In this document: positions 32,543 through 43,599 of the stretch, piece after piece | Position numbering within the stretch: position 1 is the first letter of the stretch | Layout of the letters: every line of letters begins with the position of its first letter | NCBI GenBank assembly: GCA_946965045.2 | Contig: OX337230.1 | Location: forward strand, 2,914,001-2,978,000 | DNA length: 64,000 bases | Source of the DNA: Epithemia pelagica | Lineage: Eukaryota; Bacillariophyta; Bacillariophyceae; Surirellales; Surirellaceae | Direction of reading: 5' to 3' | Translations under genes and position numbers: made by a program | Notes under the pieces: generated by a model | The model's input: only the letters and a program-made list of their open reading frames with translations | What the model was told of the DNA's origin: nothing | Database searches by the model: none

Positions 32543-32915
32543 TTAATTCTTCATGTCCTTTACAAGCAAACATAGCAGCAGACAGTATCAGCACCTTGCC
32601 TGAAGTCGATGTTTCACGGGTAAGGTGTTCAGGGTTCAGGTGGAGGAAATCCAGGGCAGAGGAAATCCCATTGCCAACTGCCAATGAGCACAAGGTGAAC
32701 TCAACGCGTTGGTCCGAAACATGAGAATGCATGGGGTCGCCTTTTGGTAGCCTCTTATTTCTGCATCGCCCGACGCACAGACCATTTACCCGACCCCACC
32801 CATCAATCGAGATCTTCCAACAATTGTCACAAAGATACACACCAACCCACCGCCGCTGTCCCTCTGAAGCGATCCCAAAGTCAGATTGACCAACACCAAC
32901 GCACATATTTCAACA
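32543..32915. other. Intergenic region upstream of the Tse2-like gene
   Basis: No gene seen. A minus-strand ORF (32487-32906) has no domain and overlaps the duplicated promoter. Confidence 0.5.
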
Positions 32916-33395
32916 ATGGCGTCCATTGGCAATGCGAAGCAGCTTGTCCGAAAGTTTACCATACTTCCTAAGACATTGTATCGAATCCAAGCTCGGTTAC
33001 CGGTGAAACTCCGTGACTATGAAACGCAAATGGCCAAAGGCCGCGCTTCGTTTGATCTAAAAATACACGAAGATGGTTTGGTCCACCCGGCTCATGGTGA
33101 TGAGTGGATTGGTCCGAATGGCATGTCCTTGCGTCCGGCGACAGACACCATGCTCGGAATTCTCGAGGATTTCAAGGGTGAACCCACCATCTTTCGTTTG
33201 AACGAAGGTCTTCGCTTGCCTGACAATCTCATTGTTATTCACGAACGAGACGATCACTGGTCGATGCAAACGAGAGAACCAACTTCATTGGAAGATCTCA
33301 ACCAATCCTTGACTGAACTACTGGAAGATGCACCGAAGCAAACAAGGGAGCAATTTCAAGAACAAATGGAGGACTTGGATGATCAAGATAATTGA
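32916..33395 (+). CDS. Tse2-like ADP-ribosyltransferase-fold protein
   Basis: A single exon of 159 residues; the ATG at 32916 has a good context (caacaATGGCG). The Tse2 fold was defined from a bacterial type VI secretion toxin, and relatives occur as small stand-alone proteins in fungi. Family-type positions visible here are TLYRIQ (20-25), DGLVHP (53-58), NGMSLRP (68-74), GLRLPDNLIVIHE (98-110), DDHWSMQ (112-118) and a final SLEDLNQSLTELL helix. No signal peptide or membrane segment. I see no adjacent immunity gene; the neighbours are a broken reductase copy and a disordered protein. Whether it is active as a toxin, a domesticated enzyme or inert cannot be judged from sequence. Horizontal transfer is plausible but not shown. 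Confidence 0.65.
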   Translation: MASIGNAKQLVRKFTILPKTLYRIQARLPVKLRDYETQMAKGRASFDLKIHEDGLVHPAHGDEWIGPNGMSLRPATDTMLGILEDFKGEPTIFRLNEGLRLPDNLIVIHERDDHWSMQTREPTSLEDLNQSLTELLEDAPKQTREQFQEQMEDLDDQDN

Positions 33396-33886
33396 AAGCG
33401 TTAGTCCAAGAGAAAGTCAATTTCCCTCAACGACTTGATTTAGATCAGTGCTGAGAATGCAAGTACAAGATGCTCACATGGGCGCGTTTCCGATATTGTG
33501 TTGTTCATTCGTGTAGGCTGCCAAGAAATGTCGAATATTCGTAGACTTTAGACTTTCAAATCATAGTCTTCAAACCAGTTTTATAAAAGAATAATAAAAC
33601 CTACTTCCTGTAGAGTTCCACTGTTGATGAATTGAAAGCACAATGGTATGATTGTTCCACCACAGGAAGAAGCGATGAACGATCAACAGATTTGTTGATC
33701 GACAAAGAAATACACAAAAGAAACTATCGAAACGGGGATTGAATGCATCGGGTGGTTCCTGAGTATATGGCACAGACGGAACCCTGGATATTCTTCACAG
33801 ATATCAGCTCTCATATACTGTTCTTAAATTACTCGGGAGTGGTCGTTTTGCTTGGTTACCCGTTGGGCTTGGAGACTGCACCCAGT
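33396..33886. other. Convergent intergenic region
   Basis: No gene seen. AT-rich 3' UTR space of two convergent genes. Confidence 0.5.
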
Positions 33887-35656
33887 TTAACGTGCAAACG
33901 AGGCCCTTGGCGATTTTCGGAGACTCTCATAGGTGGTAGGCATTTCCATCTTGCAATAGGCTTCACTTCTCATTCTTGCAGTCGGTGTCATCTCCCGAGG
34001 AGAAGTCTCCGAAAATGAAAAGGCATAAGACGAAGAGGAGGGAGAACGTGGTGGTCCACCATAACCACCACTAGTCGTTCTCGACGAAGCATTAGGAGAC
34101 AAGGAACGTCTACCATGTGCAATTGCAGCTGCAGAAAATGTAGGAGGACATGATCTTGGACTTGGACGTGGATGTGGAGGTGGTACCAAATCCAACGAGA
34201 CATCTTGCGTTTCCTCATGTTCATCTTCGGTAGGAAATCCGTTTGATTCGAAGGACTCACTCGAAGGATGAGTATCAGATGCTTTAGGCGACGCTCGTTT
34301 GCGCTGATGATTCAAGGCAAGTCCAGAAAGTTTGGACACTGCAACGTTCAATTTCGGTTCCATCGCGGAGGCAGTCGGGAGGGGCGGAGCCCATTTAGGC
34401 CGTTCGATGGCCTTTCTGCGCTCTTCGGCTTCCTTCTCTGCAAGTTCCTTGGCAGCTCTCGCTTTGATGTAGGCTTGTTGCAAGGTTTTTAAATAGACAC
34501 GAGCACGGGCCCTGGCATGTTCCTCTTGTGGAGTCAAAACACGTCGTTCCTGAGACAGGGATCGAGCTCGACGGGGTGGTACAGACGGTGGCTTTGATAC
34601 TTGCTTGAACCTTCGACGCGCTTGTTCCTGCTCAAATCGTTCCTTGGCCGAAAGGCGAGTGGATTTCTTCTCCCCATACTTGTCGAGATTGACGGGAGTC
34701 TCGCCCTGTAACTTTTGTTCTTGCATGTTCTTTAAACGTTCCAACACTGTCCCATACCGACTGGCCGAAGAAGCAAACGACGAAGCCGAGGCAGTTCGTC
34801 GGACACCGCGGTGCGCGGGAGACAACGGTGCTTGTCTTGGGGATGAAGATGGATTGCTTGCATTCCGCGGAGAAGAAGAATAAGCGGTCGGAGATGCAGG
34901 AAACGACGGTACAACGACTGGAATAGCGCGTTGCGGTCTTTGAAGGGGGTAGGTGGAGGCGGAACCACCACTGCTATAGGGTTGCACCGCCGAACTAGAT
35001 GACAAGCATGGAATGGACCCAGATTTGCGCATCGGATGCGACGATGAATCCCTGTAAGCACATGGTTTCTCAATAGATTCATCAACCATCCAGTCGGACG
35101 AAGACAAAGTGTCCTCGTGGGAACCTGCCGAACAAGAAGAAGCACAGCAGCTTCCCTGATGCACGACTACTTCGTGAGGCTTTCCAATAGACTCATGAGA
35201 GTATGTGTTGATAGAAAGCGAAGAAGAGTTGGGATGATAAACCATGGAAGGAGGCTTACCCTGCGCACTGTGGCGGAACTGGTGGTTTGCTCCATGTTCC
35301 AATTCGTATGCTGGATGAGAAACACACGTCTCTCGATGGGAAGCTTTGTGTAATTGGTCTTTTACTACCCGGTATTGTTTGAGGCGTTCCATTTCTTGTT
35401 GGATTTCATCGACCACCACTAATGGAGCCACGGGGCGTCGAGGGGCAGGTGAACTTGTCGTTGTAGATCGCCCTGCCATGCCGGGTGGAGTGGGAGGATG
35501 ATTGTATTTGTTTGTGTTCGTAGTCTGTTGGTAAGTGCTTTTCTGGTTGTTGGTCTGTTGGTGGGTGTTGCTCTGGTTGATGCTCTGCTGGTACATGACT
35601 TTCGCCTGCTGGTAGGGATATTGCCTCGACAGGATCATACTTGTGCTCAGATTCAT
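33887..35656 (-). CDS. Large disordered protein with a charged coiled-coil segment
   Basis: A single exon of 589 residues with an ATG at 35656. The N-terminus is Gln/Asn/Thr-rich, followed by Ser/Pro-rich low-complexity sequence. A basic and acidic alternating segment near residues 320-430 includes SAKERFEQEQARRRFKQ and AYIKARAAKELAEKEAEERR, probably a long single helix or coiled coil. Short boxes such as LDKYGEKK resemble repeats (DAKYGDK, DAEYGEK) in the next leftward gene, so the two may be paralogues. Basic Pro-rich helices of this kind occur in microtubule-binding proteins, but I see no defined domain. No signal peptide. Function unknown. Confidence 0.65.
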   Translation of the reverse strand: MNLSTSMILSRQYPYQQAKVMYQQSINQSNTHQQTNNQKSTYQQTTNTNKYNHPPTPPGMAGRSTTTSSPAPRRPVAPLVVVDEIQQEMERLKQYRVVKDQLHKASHRETCVSHPAYELEHGANHQFRHSAQGKPPSMVYHPNSSSLSINTYSHESIGKPHEVVVHQGSCCASSCSAGSHEDTLSSSDWMVDESIEKPCAYRDSSSHPMRKSGSIPCLSSSSAVQPYSSGGSASTYPLQRPQRAIPVVVPSFPASPTAYSSSPRNASNPSSSPRQAPLSPAHRGVRRTASASSFASSASRYGTVLERLKNMQEQKLQGETPVNLDKYGEKKSTRLSAKERFEQEQARRRFKQVSKPPSVPPRRARSLSQERRVLTPQEEHARARARVYLKTLQQAYIKARAAKELAEKEAEERRKAIERPKWAPPLPTASAMEPKLNVAVSKLSGLALNHQRKRASPKASDTHPSSESFESNGFPTEDEHEETQDVSLDLVPPPHPRPSPRSCPPTFSAAAIAHGRRSLSPNASSRTTSGGYGGPPRSPSSSSYAFSFSETSPREMTPTARMRSEAYCKMEMPTTYESLRKSPRASFAR

Positions 35657-37108
35657 TTTGGGAGCTTTGGATGTCGTATCGTGCTGAGGAGAGACGGTGA
35701 AAGTGCGGCTAGCTCAAACGATGAACACACACAAATCCCTCTCTCGCTCTTCTCGATGGATGAGAACACTCTGCAGAAGCAAGCAGCGCAAAGGTTAGAA
35801 ACAGATTGAAATACTGGATTTTCTCATGCTCTGTTCAAAAGATTTACACAAAACAGCCATTGGGAAAGATCCCCTGTTCCACATCGCCACCGGAATCCAC
35901 CGACCTACCGTACTCTTTATACACGAATAAATTCTCGAGAGTCAAAGCAAGAAGTCCTCTTTCTTGACTACAGTTCCTGGATGGCTTCCTTATGGGATCT
36001 TCCGCTCAGCATCGCAACACAATCGATCGATTGTGTGGACCACTTGAAAGGACGATTCATAAAACAAAAGAAGGTGCAACTCCGGTCGAATCGGACACAT
36101 CCATGATATAGCCCCATGTCGTCCCCATCCGATGAATCTCTAAGTCGTCACGCCGGGCGGCGAACTTACCTCCATTACATAGAAGAAAGCGACTGATTTA
36201 TTCCTTTCCGGATGTCGTACGGAGGATTCGTTGGCGACTTTGGTACTCGTATTTTTTAGTCCACTTAACGATCCTGGGGGGATATATAGGAGAGCTCTTG
36301 GACTGCCCGCGCGTTTTGGGGGAATGAAAATCCTAAATATTTCTTCCTTCGTCTCGTACCAAACCATCGCCACATTTTCGCATTTGGTGTTATAAAAAAT
36401 ATCAAGAACATTGAGCATTGGGATGGTGAGCAATGAGCTTCCTGCACCATCGTTCGCATGAACTTCTGCTTTATTAGGTCTCCAAGTCTCTTTCACATGC
36501 TATCCAATATCCAGTTCTATTTGCTTGTTGATCTGAGTCTGGGGTCTCCAACAAGAAACTTGTCCTTGAGAAAGGCACAAACACTTTGACAAAGACAGAA
36601 CAGCCCTTCGTGACTTGGTGTGGAACTCCTGAGCTCTTGGGTAGCATGATTTGATCGAATTATTGTGGGTAGATTCGATATGTCGAGGTCGTTACCTATA
36701 TGAGAATGATTGTTCATCAAGTAGAGAAAGTGCTTCTATAGACCGATTGCTTGAGCGAATGATGAAATAGTCCAGCCTGGAGAAGATGCCTCAGTGTCTG
36801 GTCGGCACGGAACCATATTGAGAATGGCAAATCGTAACTCAAATAGACCTTTTCCTGTCATTAGTTAGACTTCCATGTCCAGGTTTGTTTGATCTCGTGA
36901 ACGGAAATAAGAGACTTATTCTACCAAACTAGAAATACATCTCCTCTTTGCGTTCAGCTTTTATCCTTTATCCTTGCTAATCATCTATATGCTTCACTAG
37001 GTGAATTTGTCTTGTTTCAAATGAGGAAAACCGTTTGGCGAATGGTTGAGACCTTTCAGTTGGTGGAAAGAACTACATCCATATGTATGGCGCTCATGGC
37101 TGCAACCG
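35657..37108. other. Intergenic region
   Basis: About 1.45 kb without a convincing gene. The longest ORF (36140-36496, minus) has no domain. The part next to 35656 should carry the promoter of the leftward gene. Nothing else stands out. Confidence 0.5.
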
Positions 37109-40048
37109 TTATGTAGTTGCCGTGGCTTGAAACACAGGGTTGGTTTTTGTCACTGGCCACGGCCCTGTCATGTGCCATGTGGACTCGTCGATAACAATAC
37201 TCATATTTCCTACCGGTCCTTTTTGTGCAGGCTTTTCACTAGTCTCATCCCTGTTTTTCATAAATGAAGATGAAGTTGCGCGTTGTCGAGGGGGAGTTTT
37301 CTCTCCATACTCCGCATCTAGTTTGGGGTCTTGTGGAACAGTGAGTGCTAAGGGACGTTGGTTTTCGGGACTTCGATGACGATTCAAGGGCGAACCGTTG
37401 CGCCGATGAGTATCGACAGGCGAGAAAGGCACATGTGACGTAAACGTCCAAGGTTGTCGATGCTGGGTGGACCGCATCGGCGATTTATCTTGCTGTGGCT
37501 CTCCTGTACCTTTCAGAATCGTTCCCGTAGTATCGCGACTGGTACTGCGGCTTCGGCCACTGATACTGGCTACCTTGTCCCCATACTTAGCATCCAAGAG
37601 GAACTTGGGACCCTGCGGTACCGTCAGCGGTTTCGTGCTTCGTTGAATCGGTTTGGGAGGGGACAAGGAACGACGAGTGTAAGTTAACGACTGAGTTCGT
37701 TCCACCACACGACGTTCTGTATGCAGAGTGGGTCCACGCGGAACCGTCGTTTGCTTTGTCAAAGTTGTTGGATCCGTGGATTGATGACTATGTTGGCGGA
37801 CGTGCCTAGACGGAGGCTCGGAAAGAACCATTGGACCTCGTACTGGTGAACGCCCTTGACGTGCCTCCTTTTCTGTTGTTGGAGTTTGTTTCGCCGCTTG
37901 GTCTCTGGTACTTTTTGAAGCTTTCGGCGAAAACGGAACATTATTCGACCGCCGAAATAGGTGTCGCGGGGGGCTTGCAATAGGTTTGTCGTTTGGACTA
38001 TCGTTGTGATCATCCTTGCTTTGTAAACGATCATTTGCATCGGTGGTGGTTGTCGTCTTGGTGGTTGGCTTGGAGGATGAAGATAGCTGGACGTTGGAAG
38101 CATCTGGCTGTTCCTTTTGGTCTTGCAATCGTTGTCGAATCATGGTGCGGAAACGGGCTCGCATGTGTCCTTCATGTGCCGACATGCGGAGCCCTCGCTT
38201 GGGTTTGTCTGTCGCGTCCAGAGGACCACTCTGTTCTTCCTGCTGCGGTGACAGTGGACCGGCACGACGGAATGATTGTCTTTGACGCCATCCGCGTGGT
38301 ACTTCTGGACCCTGTTGTTGGCCTTTTGTCGGAGGTTTCTCTTGACCTTTATTGGCTGCCCCTGCATCTTTGTTCTCTCGCCATGCTCGAAGAAGATGAA
38401 GACGTGAGCGAGAACCAGCAGGAGTACGGGACGACGGATGGGCATCCGTCGTCTGTTTCGGTTGTTGCTTCTTTGGGCGTGTGTCTGGTGATTGTATGAT
38501 CACATACATGGGAATATCTGGCTCATTATGCCGATTTTCATCTCTGGGTCTCGGGTACCGAGAATTAGACGCTCGCAGGGGTGACGAAGATGACACTGAC
38601 AACAAAGCCTTTCGGCGTTGCTGCAGTCGCATTCGACGACGAGCAATGCTACTGCCACACGACGAGAGTGAGGAAACGCCATCATCCAAAGGAACGTTCG
38701 TGTCCTTTTCCTCGTTGTCCGCCTCGTCTGACGCAATCAAGTTCTCATTGTTCCCGGCGATCGCCTCATTATTTTCGTTGCTCTTATCTGGGTCTTTAGC
38801 CAACAACGACTCTTGAAATACATCTTGTGTTGGATAGTCATCATTGCTCTCTTTGGTGGCAACTGAAACGTTGTTGGTCGCTTCCTTGTGGGCAGCGTCT
38901 TTTGTTGTTGTAGGCGCCATCCACCAGGACCTTTGAAACAAATCCGGAGAGGTTAACAGTGGAGGTGGCACCAACTCTGGTTGTTCTTCGTGCGCCTGCA
39001 CGGATTCCGATTCTTGCTCGGGGATAGTTGGATGCACCTTGAGGCCTTCCTGGGTATACGATGGAGTGGATGGGTCCTCTCGAGATTGATCCTCCTTTGT
39101 GTTGACAGCAGGAATAGTGGATGGTTGAATGGTAGTGTCTTTCGAGGAGGGTTTTTCAAACACGACACATTCTTCAGGCTTCTCCTTTGCTTCAGTAGGA
39201 GAATGGCCCTTGTCAACGATGCTTGAAGTGGACCCTTGCGTTGGCCGAGCATCAAATTCCACACATTCCTCTTCATCTTGTTGGACTTCCTTCAAGAGTT
39301 CCACACTAGCCATTTTATCATCCGCCTTGTGGTGGAGGTCTTCATCCGCGTCTTCACTTTCAATCACGACCACATGCTGTGGAGAAGTTCCTTCCTCGTC
39401 CTCCACCTCCTCGCTGCTCTTGTAACGATCTGTGGATGTAATGGTCTCCGCTTCTTTTTCTTCCAATGAGCTGTGACGATGATCTTCGTTGTCCGGTGAG
39501 CGAGATGTTTGTGGATCCACTGCACCAACCCCAATGGATTGTACGCGCGGTGGAGGTGGAAGACGACCGTCATGCGACGAGGAGTTGTTCTGGGAGAAGT
39601 CTTTGGGAATGGAAATGGTGGTATCCGGTGGAAGGATCAATTCGTTTCGTTTGCGGATTCGTGCCGAACGTCGTCCTCGTCCTTCCTGTTTGGATTCGTC
39701 TTCAGCTTTTTCGTGCTGCTTTTCGTTCACCTGGGACGAGGACACCTCTGGTTTGTTGGTTGTCTTGGTAGTCCAGCTGGTGAAGGCTTGAGCGAGTCGC
39801 GAATCTTGCAAACTGGAAAAGAACGACCCTTTTCGAGGAGGAGTTGTGGTTGTATCCGTTGGTGTACCAGACGTTGGTATCTTACTAGACGTTGATGTCT
39901 CGTTTGGGGGATGTGGATGGGTACCATCAACTGGAGCACCAGCAGGAGAATCCTGTGAATAGGATTCCACTTCGACGCTCTGGCTGGCCGTTGTTGTTGT
40001 TGTTGTTGTTGCAGTGCCACTACGGGCAGTTGAGGCAGGAGAATCCAT
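37109..40048 (-). CDS. Large disordered protein with repeated VP-GPK-YG boxes
   Basis: A single exon of 979 residues. The frame is open further upstream to 40420, but the first good start is the ATG at 40048 (caccATGGATTC). Almost the whole protein is low-complexity: Thr tract near the start, Ser/Pro/Glu/Asp-rich middle, Arg/Gln-rich C-terminal third. Three related boxes near the C-terminus are TVPRGPTLHTERR, TVPQGPKFLLDAKYGDK and TVPQDPKLDAEYGEK, spaced roughly 50-90 residues apart. The boxes look like short linear binding motifs, and TPX2-type cytoskeletal proteins have loosely similar ones. The neighbour at 33887-35656 shares the YGEK part. No membrane segment or enzyme motif. Function unknown. 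Confidence 0.7.
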   Translation of the reverse strand: MDSPASTARSGTATTTTTTTASQSVEVESYSQDSPAGAPVDGTHPHPPNETSTSSKIPTSGTPTDTTTTPPRKGSFFSSLQDSRLAQAFTSWTTKTTNKPEVSSSQVNEKQHEKAEDESKQEGRGRRSARIRKRNELILPPDTTISIPKDFSQNNSSSHDGRLPPPPRVQSIGVGAVDPQTSRSPDNEDHRHSSLEEKEAETITSTDRYKSSEEVEDEEGTSPQHVVVIESEDADEDLHHKADDKMASVELLKEVQQDEEECVEFDARPTQGSTSSIVDKGHSPTEAKEKPEECVVFEKPSSKDTTIQPSTIPAVNTKEDQSREDPSTPSYTQEGLKVHPTIPEQESESVQAHEEQPELVPPPLLTSPDLFQRSWWMAPTTTKDAAHKEATNNVSVATKESNDDYPTQDVFQESLLAKDPDKSNENNEAIAGNNENLIASDEADNEEKDTNVPLDDGVSSLSSCGSSIARRRMRLQQRRKALLSVSSSSPLRASNSRYPRPRDENRHNEPDIPMYVIIQSPDTRPKKQQPKQTTDAHPSSRTPAGSRSRLHLLRAWRENKDAGAANKGQEKPPTKGQQQGPEVPRGWRQRQSFRRAGPLSPQQEEQSGPLDATDKPKRGLRMSAHEGHMRARFRTMIRQRLQDQKEQPDASNVQLSSSSKPTTKTTTTTDANDRLQSKDDHNDSPNDKPIASPPRHLFRRSNNVPFSPKASKSTRDQAAKQTPTTEKEARQGRSPVRGPMVLSEPPSRHVRQHSHQSTDPTTLTKQTTVPRGPTLHTERRVVERTQSLTYTRRSLSPPKPIQRSTKPLTVPQGPKFLLDAKYGDKVASISGRSRSTSRDTTGTILKGTGEPQQDKSPMRSTQHRQPWTFTSHVPFSPVDTHRRNGSPLNRHRSPENQRPLALTVPQDPKLDAEYGEKTPPRQRATSSSFMKNRDETSEKPAQKGPVGNMSIVIDESTWHMTGPWPVTKTNPVFQATATT

Positions 40049-41385
40049 GGTGTAGCAGTAACTTTGTGGTTTTGACCGATATGCTCGTTGGTTTGTTCCG
40101 GTCGAACTGGTTGGTTCTGTTTTGTGAAGAAATAGGAGCTGCAATCTCACTCCACTCGTGCGTTCGGAGTCCCAAAAAATTATAAAATATCTCTCTCCGA
40201 TCTTTTTTTCTGGGGGAATGATGTTTCTGACACGAGAATCTGTTCTACTCCGATAGAAGAGGTTCGCTGAACTCCTTGTTCGCCGTCTTGAATAATTAGA
40301 TTGGGAGTGACAGTCTAAGAAGTCGCCAAAGGATCTTGTCTTTGCAGCGCAATAAGAGGGGTTGTTCACCAATCCAGTACAAAGACACAGGTTCCGATCG
40401 AAAAAAAGTAGATCTTCCAACTCCCTGATGGATCGTACACCATGAAAGACACAGTCTCCCCCTTTTTCCTATTCTTGGATGATTGTGGTGACAATCTTTC
40501 GCTGCTTCTCGTCCTGATGACAATCTTGTCTTTGTATATCTATTGCTGTCGACCCGACGACCAGTTGCCGTCCGGCCACGGTGCAGCTCTTCCAGTTCGC
40601 GTTTCGGTTGGTGTGGAGGATTCTTGTGTTGAGTCTATCTATCCATCCATGAGTCGACAATGCTCGGACGTGAGACAATCGGCACCCTAGTACTGCCTTC
40701 GACCAGTTGTTTGTATCTTGGTTAGAACATCCACACGCAAGGCACTCGTGTGTTCCATCGTCGTTGGACTTGATGGCGTTGGACAGTTGGATGTTGCCTG
40801 TTGCCTCAGTCATGCCTCATTCTTTCGGGGGCAGATCTGAGTTGTTGGTGAACGCGTGTGCCAACGGAAGCACTCTACAGTTTGTGCTACACCATCAAAA
40901 CCCGGCGAGCGACTTTTCTATGTATCGAACAAGGCACGTGACACATTCAACGGGCGGTCCACTTATGGGGAGTCGCACGAGCATGCGAGCACATAAGGTT
41001 ACAATACGAAAAAGCAGGTCACCCCATGTGGGACCAAGACTTGCTACGCCCACAAAACACGAAATGAAGCCGTAGCTCGTAGACTAGCTCCCCCTCCTAG
41101 CTAGAGGAGTGTTGTATTCGAATCCACAAGACAGGATGGAACAGTATGACCGGATGTGATTCTCGACTGCAGAGTTAGGTTGCGAAATGCGAAATCCTCA
41201 ACTTACATGTCCAATGTGTAAATCCGTGGTTTGTAGCGCAATGGCCGCAACAGCAACTAAAAACGAGGATACAAGCAGGTGCCAGGAGCAATCGTTTTAC
41301 ATTCAATTGTGTAGGCATAGAAGCAGGGGACTGTTTTCGACCTTCAACATACCAGACGGCCATCTATAGAAAATTCATGCTTGTT
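40049..41385. other. Intergenic region
   Basis: No convincing gene. A minus-strand ORF at 40469-40813 starts with ATG and has an ECLACGC cluster but no family, and an overlapping plus-strand ORF (40707-41075) is also open. The part next to 40048 should hold the promoter of the leftward gene. Confidence 0.45.
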
Positions 41386-42974
41386 TCAACAATTCAACCA
41401 AGGCGTTTGATTATCTTCCACGGGATATCCCCAATACTCCATGGCTTCCTTCATATCAGCACAGGGACTTTCGGCCAAGGGATCTTCGGAAACAAATTTA
41501 CCAGTGACATCCAAGGTATTGTAAAAGTGCACTCGCAGCTCCTCATACAAGCCTTCCTTAGACCGGGGCAATCCTTCGGCAAATTCAATGGCATTGGTCC
41601 GGTCTTTGGCATTGAACAAAATCAAATCTCCCACAGCAACACTCTGGGGATCATCCTTGGTTTCCGTCGCCACGTGCAAGGGACCGGTGGCAATGACACG
41701 TTCGCTGCGAATCAAATATTCCAATTGTTCTTCTTCCAGTGTTTTGGTCACTATGGCAGTGGTGGCCGACGCTAGTTCCACGTCTTCCAGTAAGCCCTTT
41801 TCCATTTCTTGTCGAATCGACGTTGTTCCACCGCTGCTGCTACTAGCGCCACCACCGGCGTGGTCCAGGGCCAAACACATGCACGGATATCCAAACCGAC
41901 CATCGTCAATTCGCAAGGTATAATCGCGAATATGTCGCCATCGATAAAGGGGGATCTGAGACAAATCACCACCCGTCAATTTTTGAATAATGGGTTCCTT
42001 TTGTATAAACTCATGAACATATTCGAGCTTCTTGGATTCCATGCACATTGCATGTCCAACAACACGGCTCAAATCCGAAGACAATCTTTTGTCAAGATGG
42101 TAAAAGGAACAAACGAGACAAAGTGCCAAAAAGCAAGTGTGTTTAATGGGTTTTCGACGCAGGCAAGGCAAACGAAAGGACACAACAAATTCGACAGAAG
42201 ACAATGTGTGAGCGGCAGTGCATCGTTCAGCCCTCGCAGAGAACCACGATTTGCCAACGTCCACAAAGGAAACATATAAATGCTTGAGTAAGCTTGTATG
42301 GTTTGCACGTACATGGGTAGACTCCACAAGACATCGACCATGGATTGAGTATTGAAGGTTTCATTGTACAAATTAGCCTTGCGACAATACATGACATGAT
42401 CTTCAGTCAATTCAATTCGTTGATAAAACAATTCCAAGGTGTCTGTTTCAGGCTCCAACAAACGATCCCACACAAAGGACACAAAGCGATTGCCGGCATT
42501 CTTGGACATGGGAACGGGCGACAATTCCACCGTCGGAGCATTGGCCATGTCATCGTCATCGTTGTCGTCGCCTTCGTCCTCATTGTTACCAAACATGGAA
42601 TTGGAGGAATCGTCATCATCATCCGAATCACCGTCCTTGGAGGAATATTCCGATCCATCGGCCGCAAAGGTGGAAAACAACACGGATACGTGTCGTCGAT
42701 TCGAAATACTGTATGGTCGCAGATATTGGTCTTTGAATAAATTCGTGTTGAAATTCGTTGTGGTTCTGGTGGCTGTGCTTGTCCTCGTGGGTGAGACGGA
42801 GGATTTACCGAAGTATTGGGGTATAGAAATTGCTGTTCTTATACCAAAGGCTTGACAAGGTTCCACCACAAGTAGGCACGATACCACAAAAAGAACACCA
42901 GCCAGGCATGACAAAACGATGACATGGGAGCGTCGGCGAGGCCGTTTCAGATCAATCTGGATCCTTCGTTCCAT
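41386..42974 (-). CDS. YCII-domain protein with plastid-type presequence
   Basis: Two exons, complement of 42313-42974 and 41386-42085, joined in phase by donor GTACGT and acceptor AAAAG, give 453 residues. The N-terminus is a signal anchor (HVIVLSCLAGVLFVVSCLLVV) followed by EPCQAFGIRTA, an A-F step consistent with plastid targeting. An acidic Asp/Ser stretch follows near residue 120. The C-terminal ~110 residues fit the YCII fold: GPLHVATETKDDPQSVAVGD, then a helix with NAIEFAEGLP, then LYEELRVHFYNTLDVTGKFV. YCII domains are small ferredoxin-like modules seen in bacterial and plant proteins, with poorly known activity. The middle part, residues ~150-330, has no match I know. The 5' part of the intron is open in frame, so intron retention would add a different tail. 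Confidence 0.7.
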
Positions 42975-43599
42975 TCTGCTAGACTAAAGCGCCCGCAGCG
43001 ATCTTTCTCTGTCCTCGAAAGCACAAGTGGAGTCAAATCTCCTTGGAACCTTTGGATCGTCTCTTTTCTTCGAGAACGGAAGTGTGTCTTCCACGAGATA
43101 TTTGATGGATTTCAGATGGCCAGTTCGTCTGTAAGGCGTCCGGGAGATGGACGATCGCTATGCATGCTACCTTTACCTGCACAGTTACAATGAATATGTA
43201 CTTCAAGGTAGAGGAGCAATCCTATTACTCCTAGGTAGGGGTCCATCATGAACGGCACAACGCCAAGTTAAGACGCCACATGCCGTCATTTATCTACCGC
43301 CACCATGCCCACCTAGCAGGAAGAGTTTTGGGTTCCGTATGTACAAGAATAAGAGAGACGACGGGCGACCGCCGTCGTGTGACCATGCATGTCGACCCTC
43401 ATAAAAGAAGAATGGGACGATGACATCAAGTTCGAGACGAACAATGGCCCTACAATGACACCAGCTTGAGCGTCCTGTCTGTTCAAAATTGATGTCACTG
43501 CCAGAGAATATTTCATCCTGAGTCTTTGCAATTTGCAACTAGAAAGACGCAAGTAGTTGAACAAGACAGAGAAGTTCTAAAGTACAGGTGTAGCCTAGC
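42975..43599. other. Intergenic region
   Basis: No gene seen. Upstream space of the leftward YCII gene and 3' space of the leftward UbiA gene. A short imperfect inverted pair of GGAG/CTCC type lies near 43213-43235. Confidence 0.5.

Noticed and set aside
37109..40420. Start of the large disordered protein at 40420
   Set aside because: No good ATG upstream of 40048; the extra stretch lacks coding character and the ATG at 40048 has a strong context.
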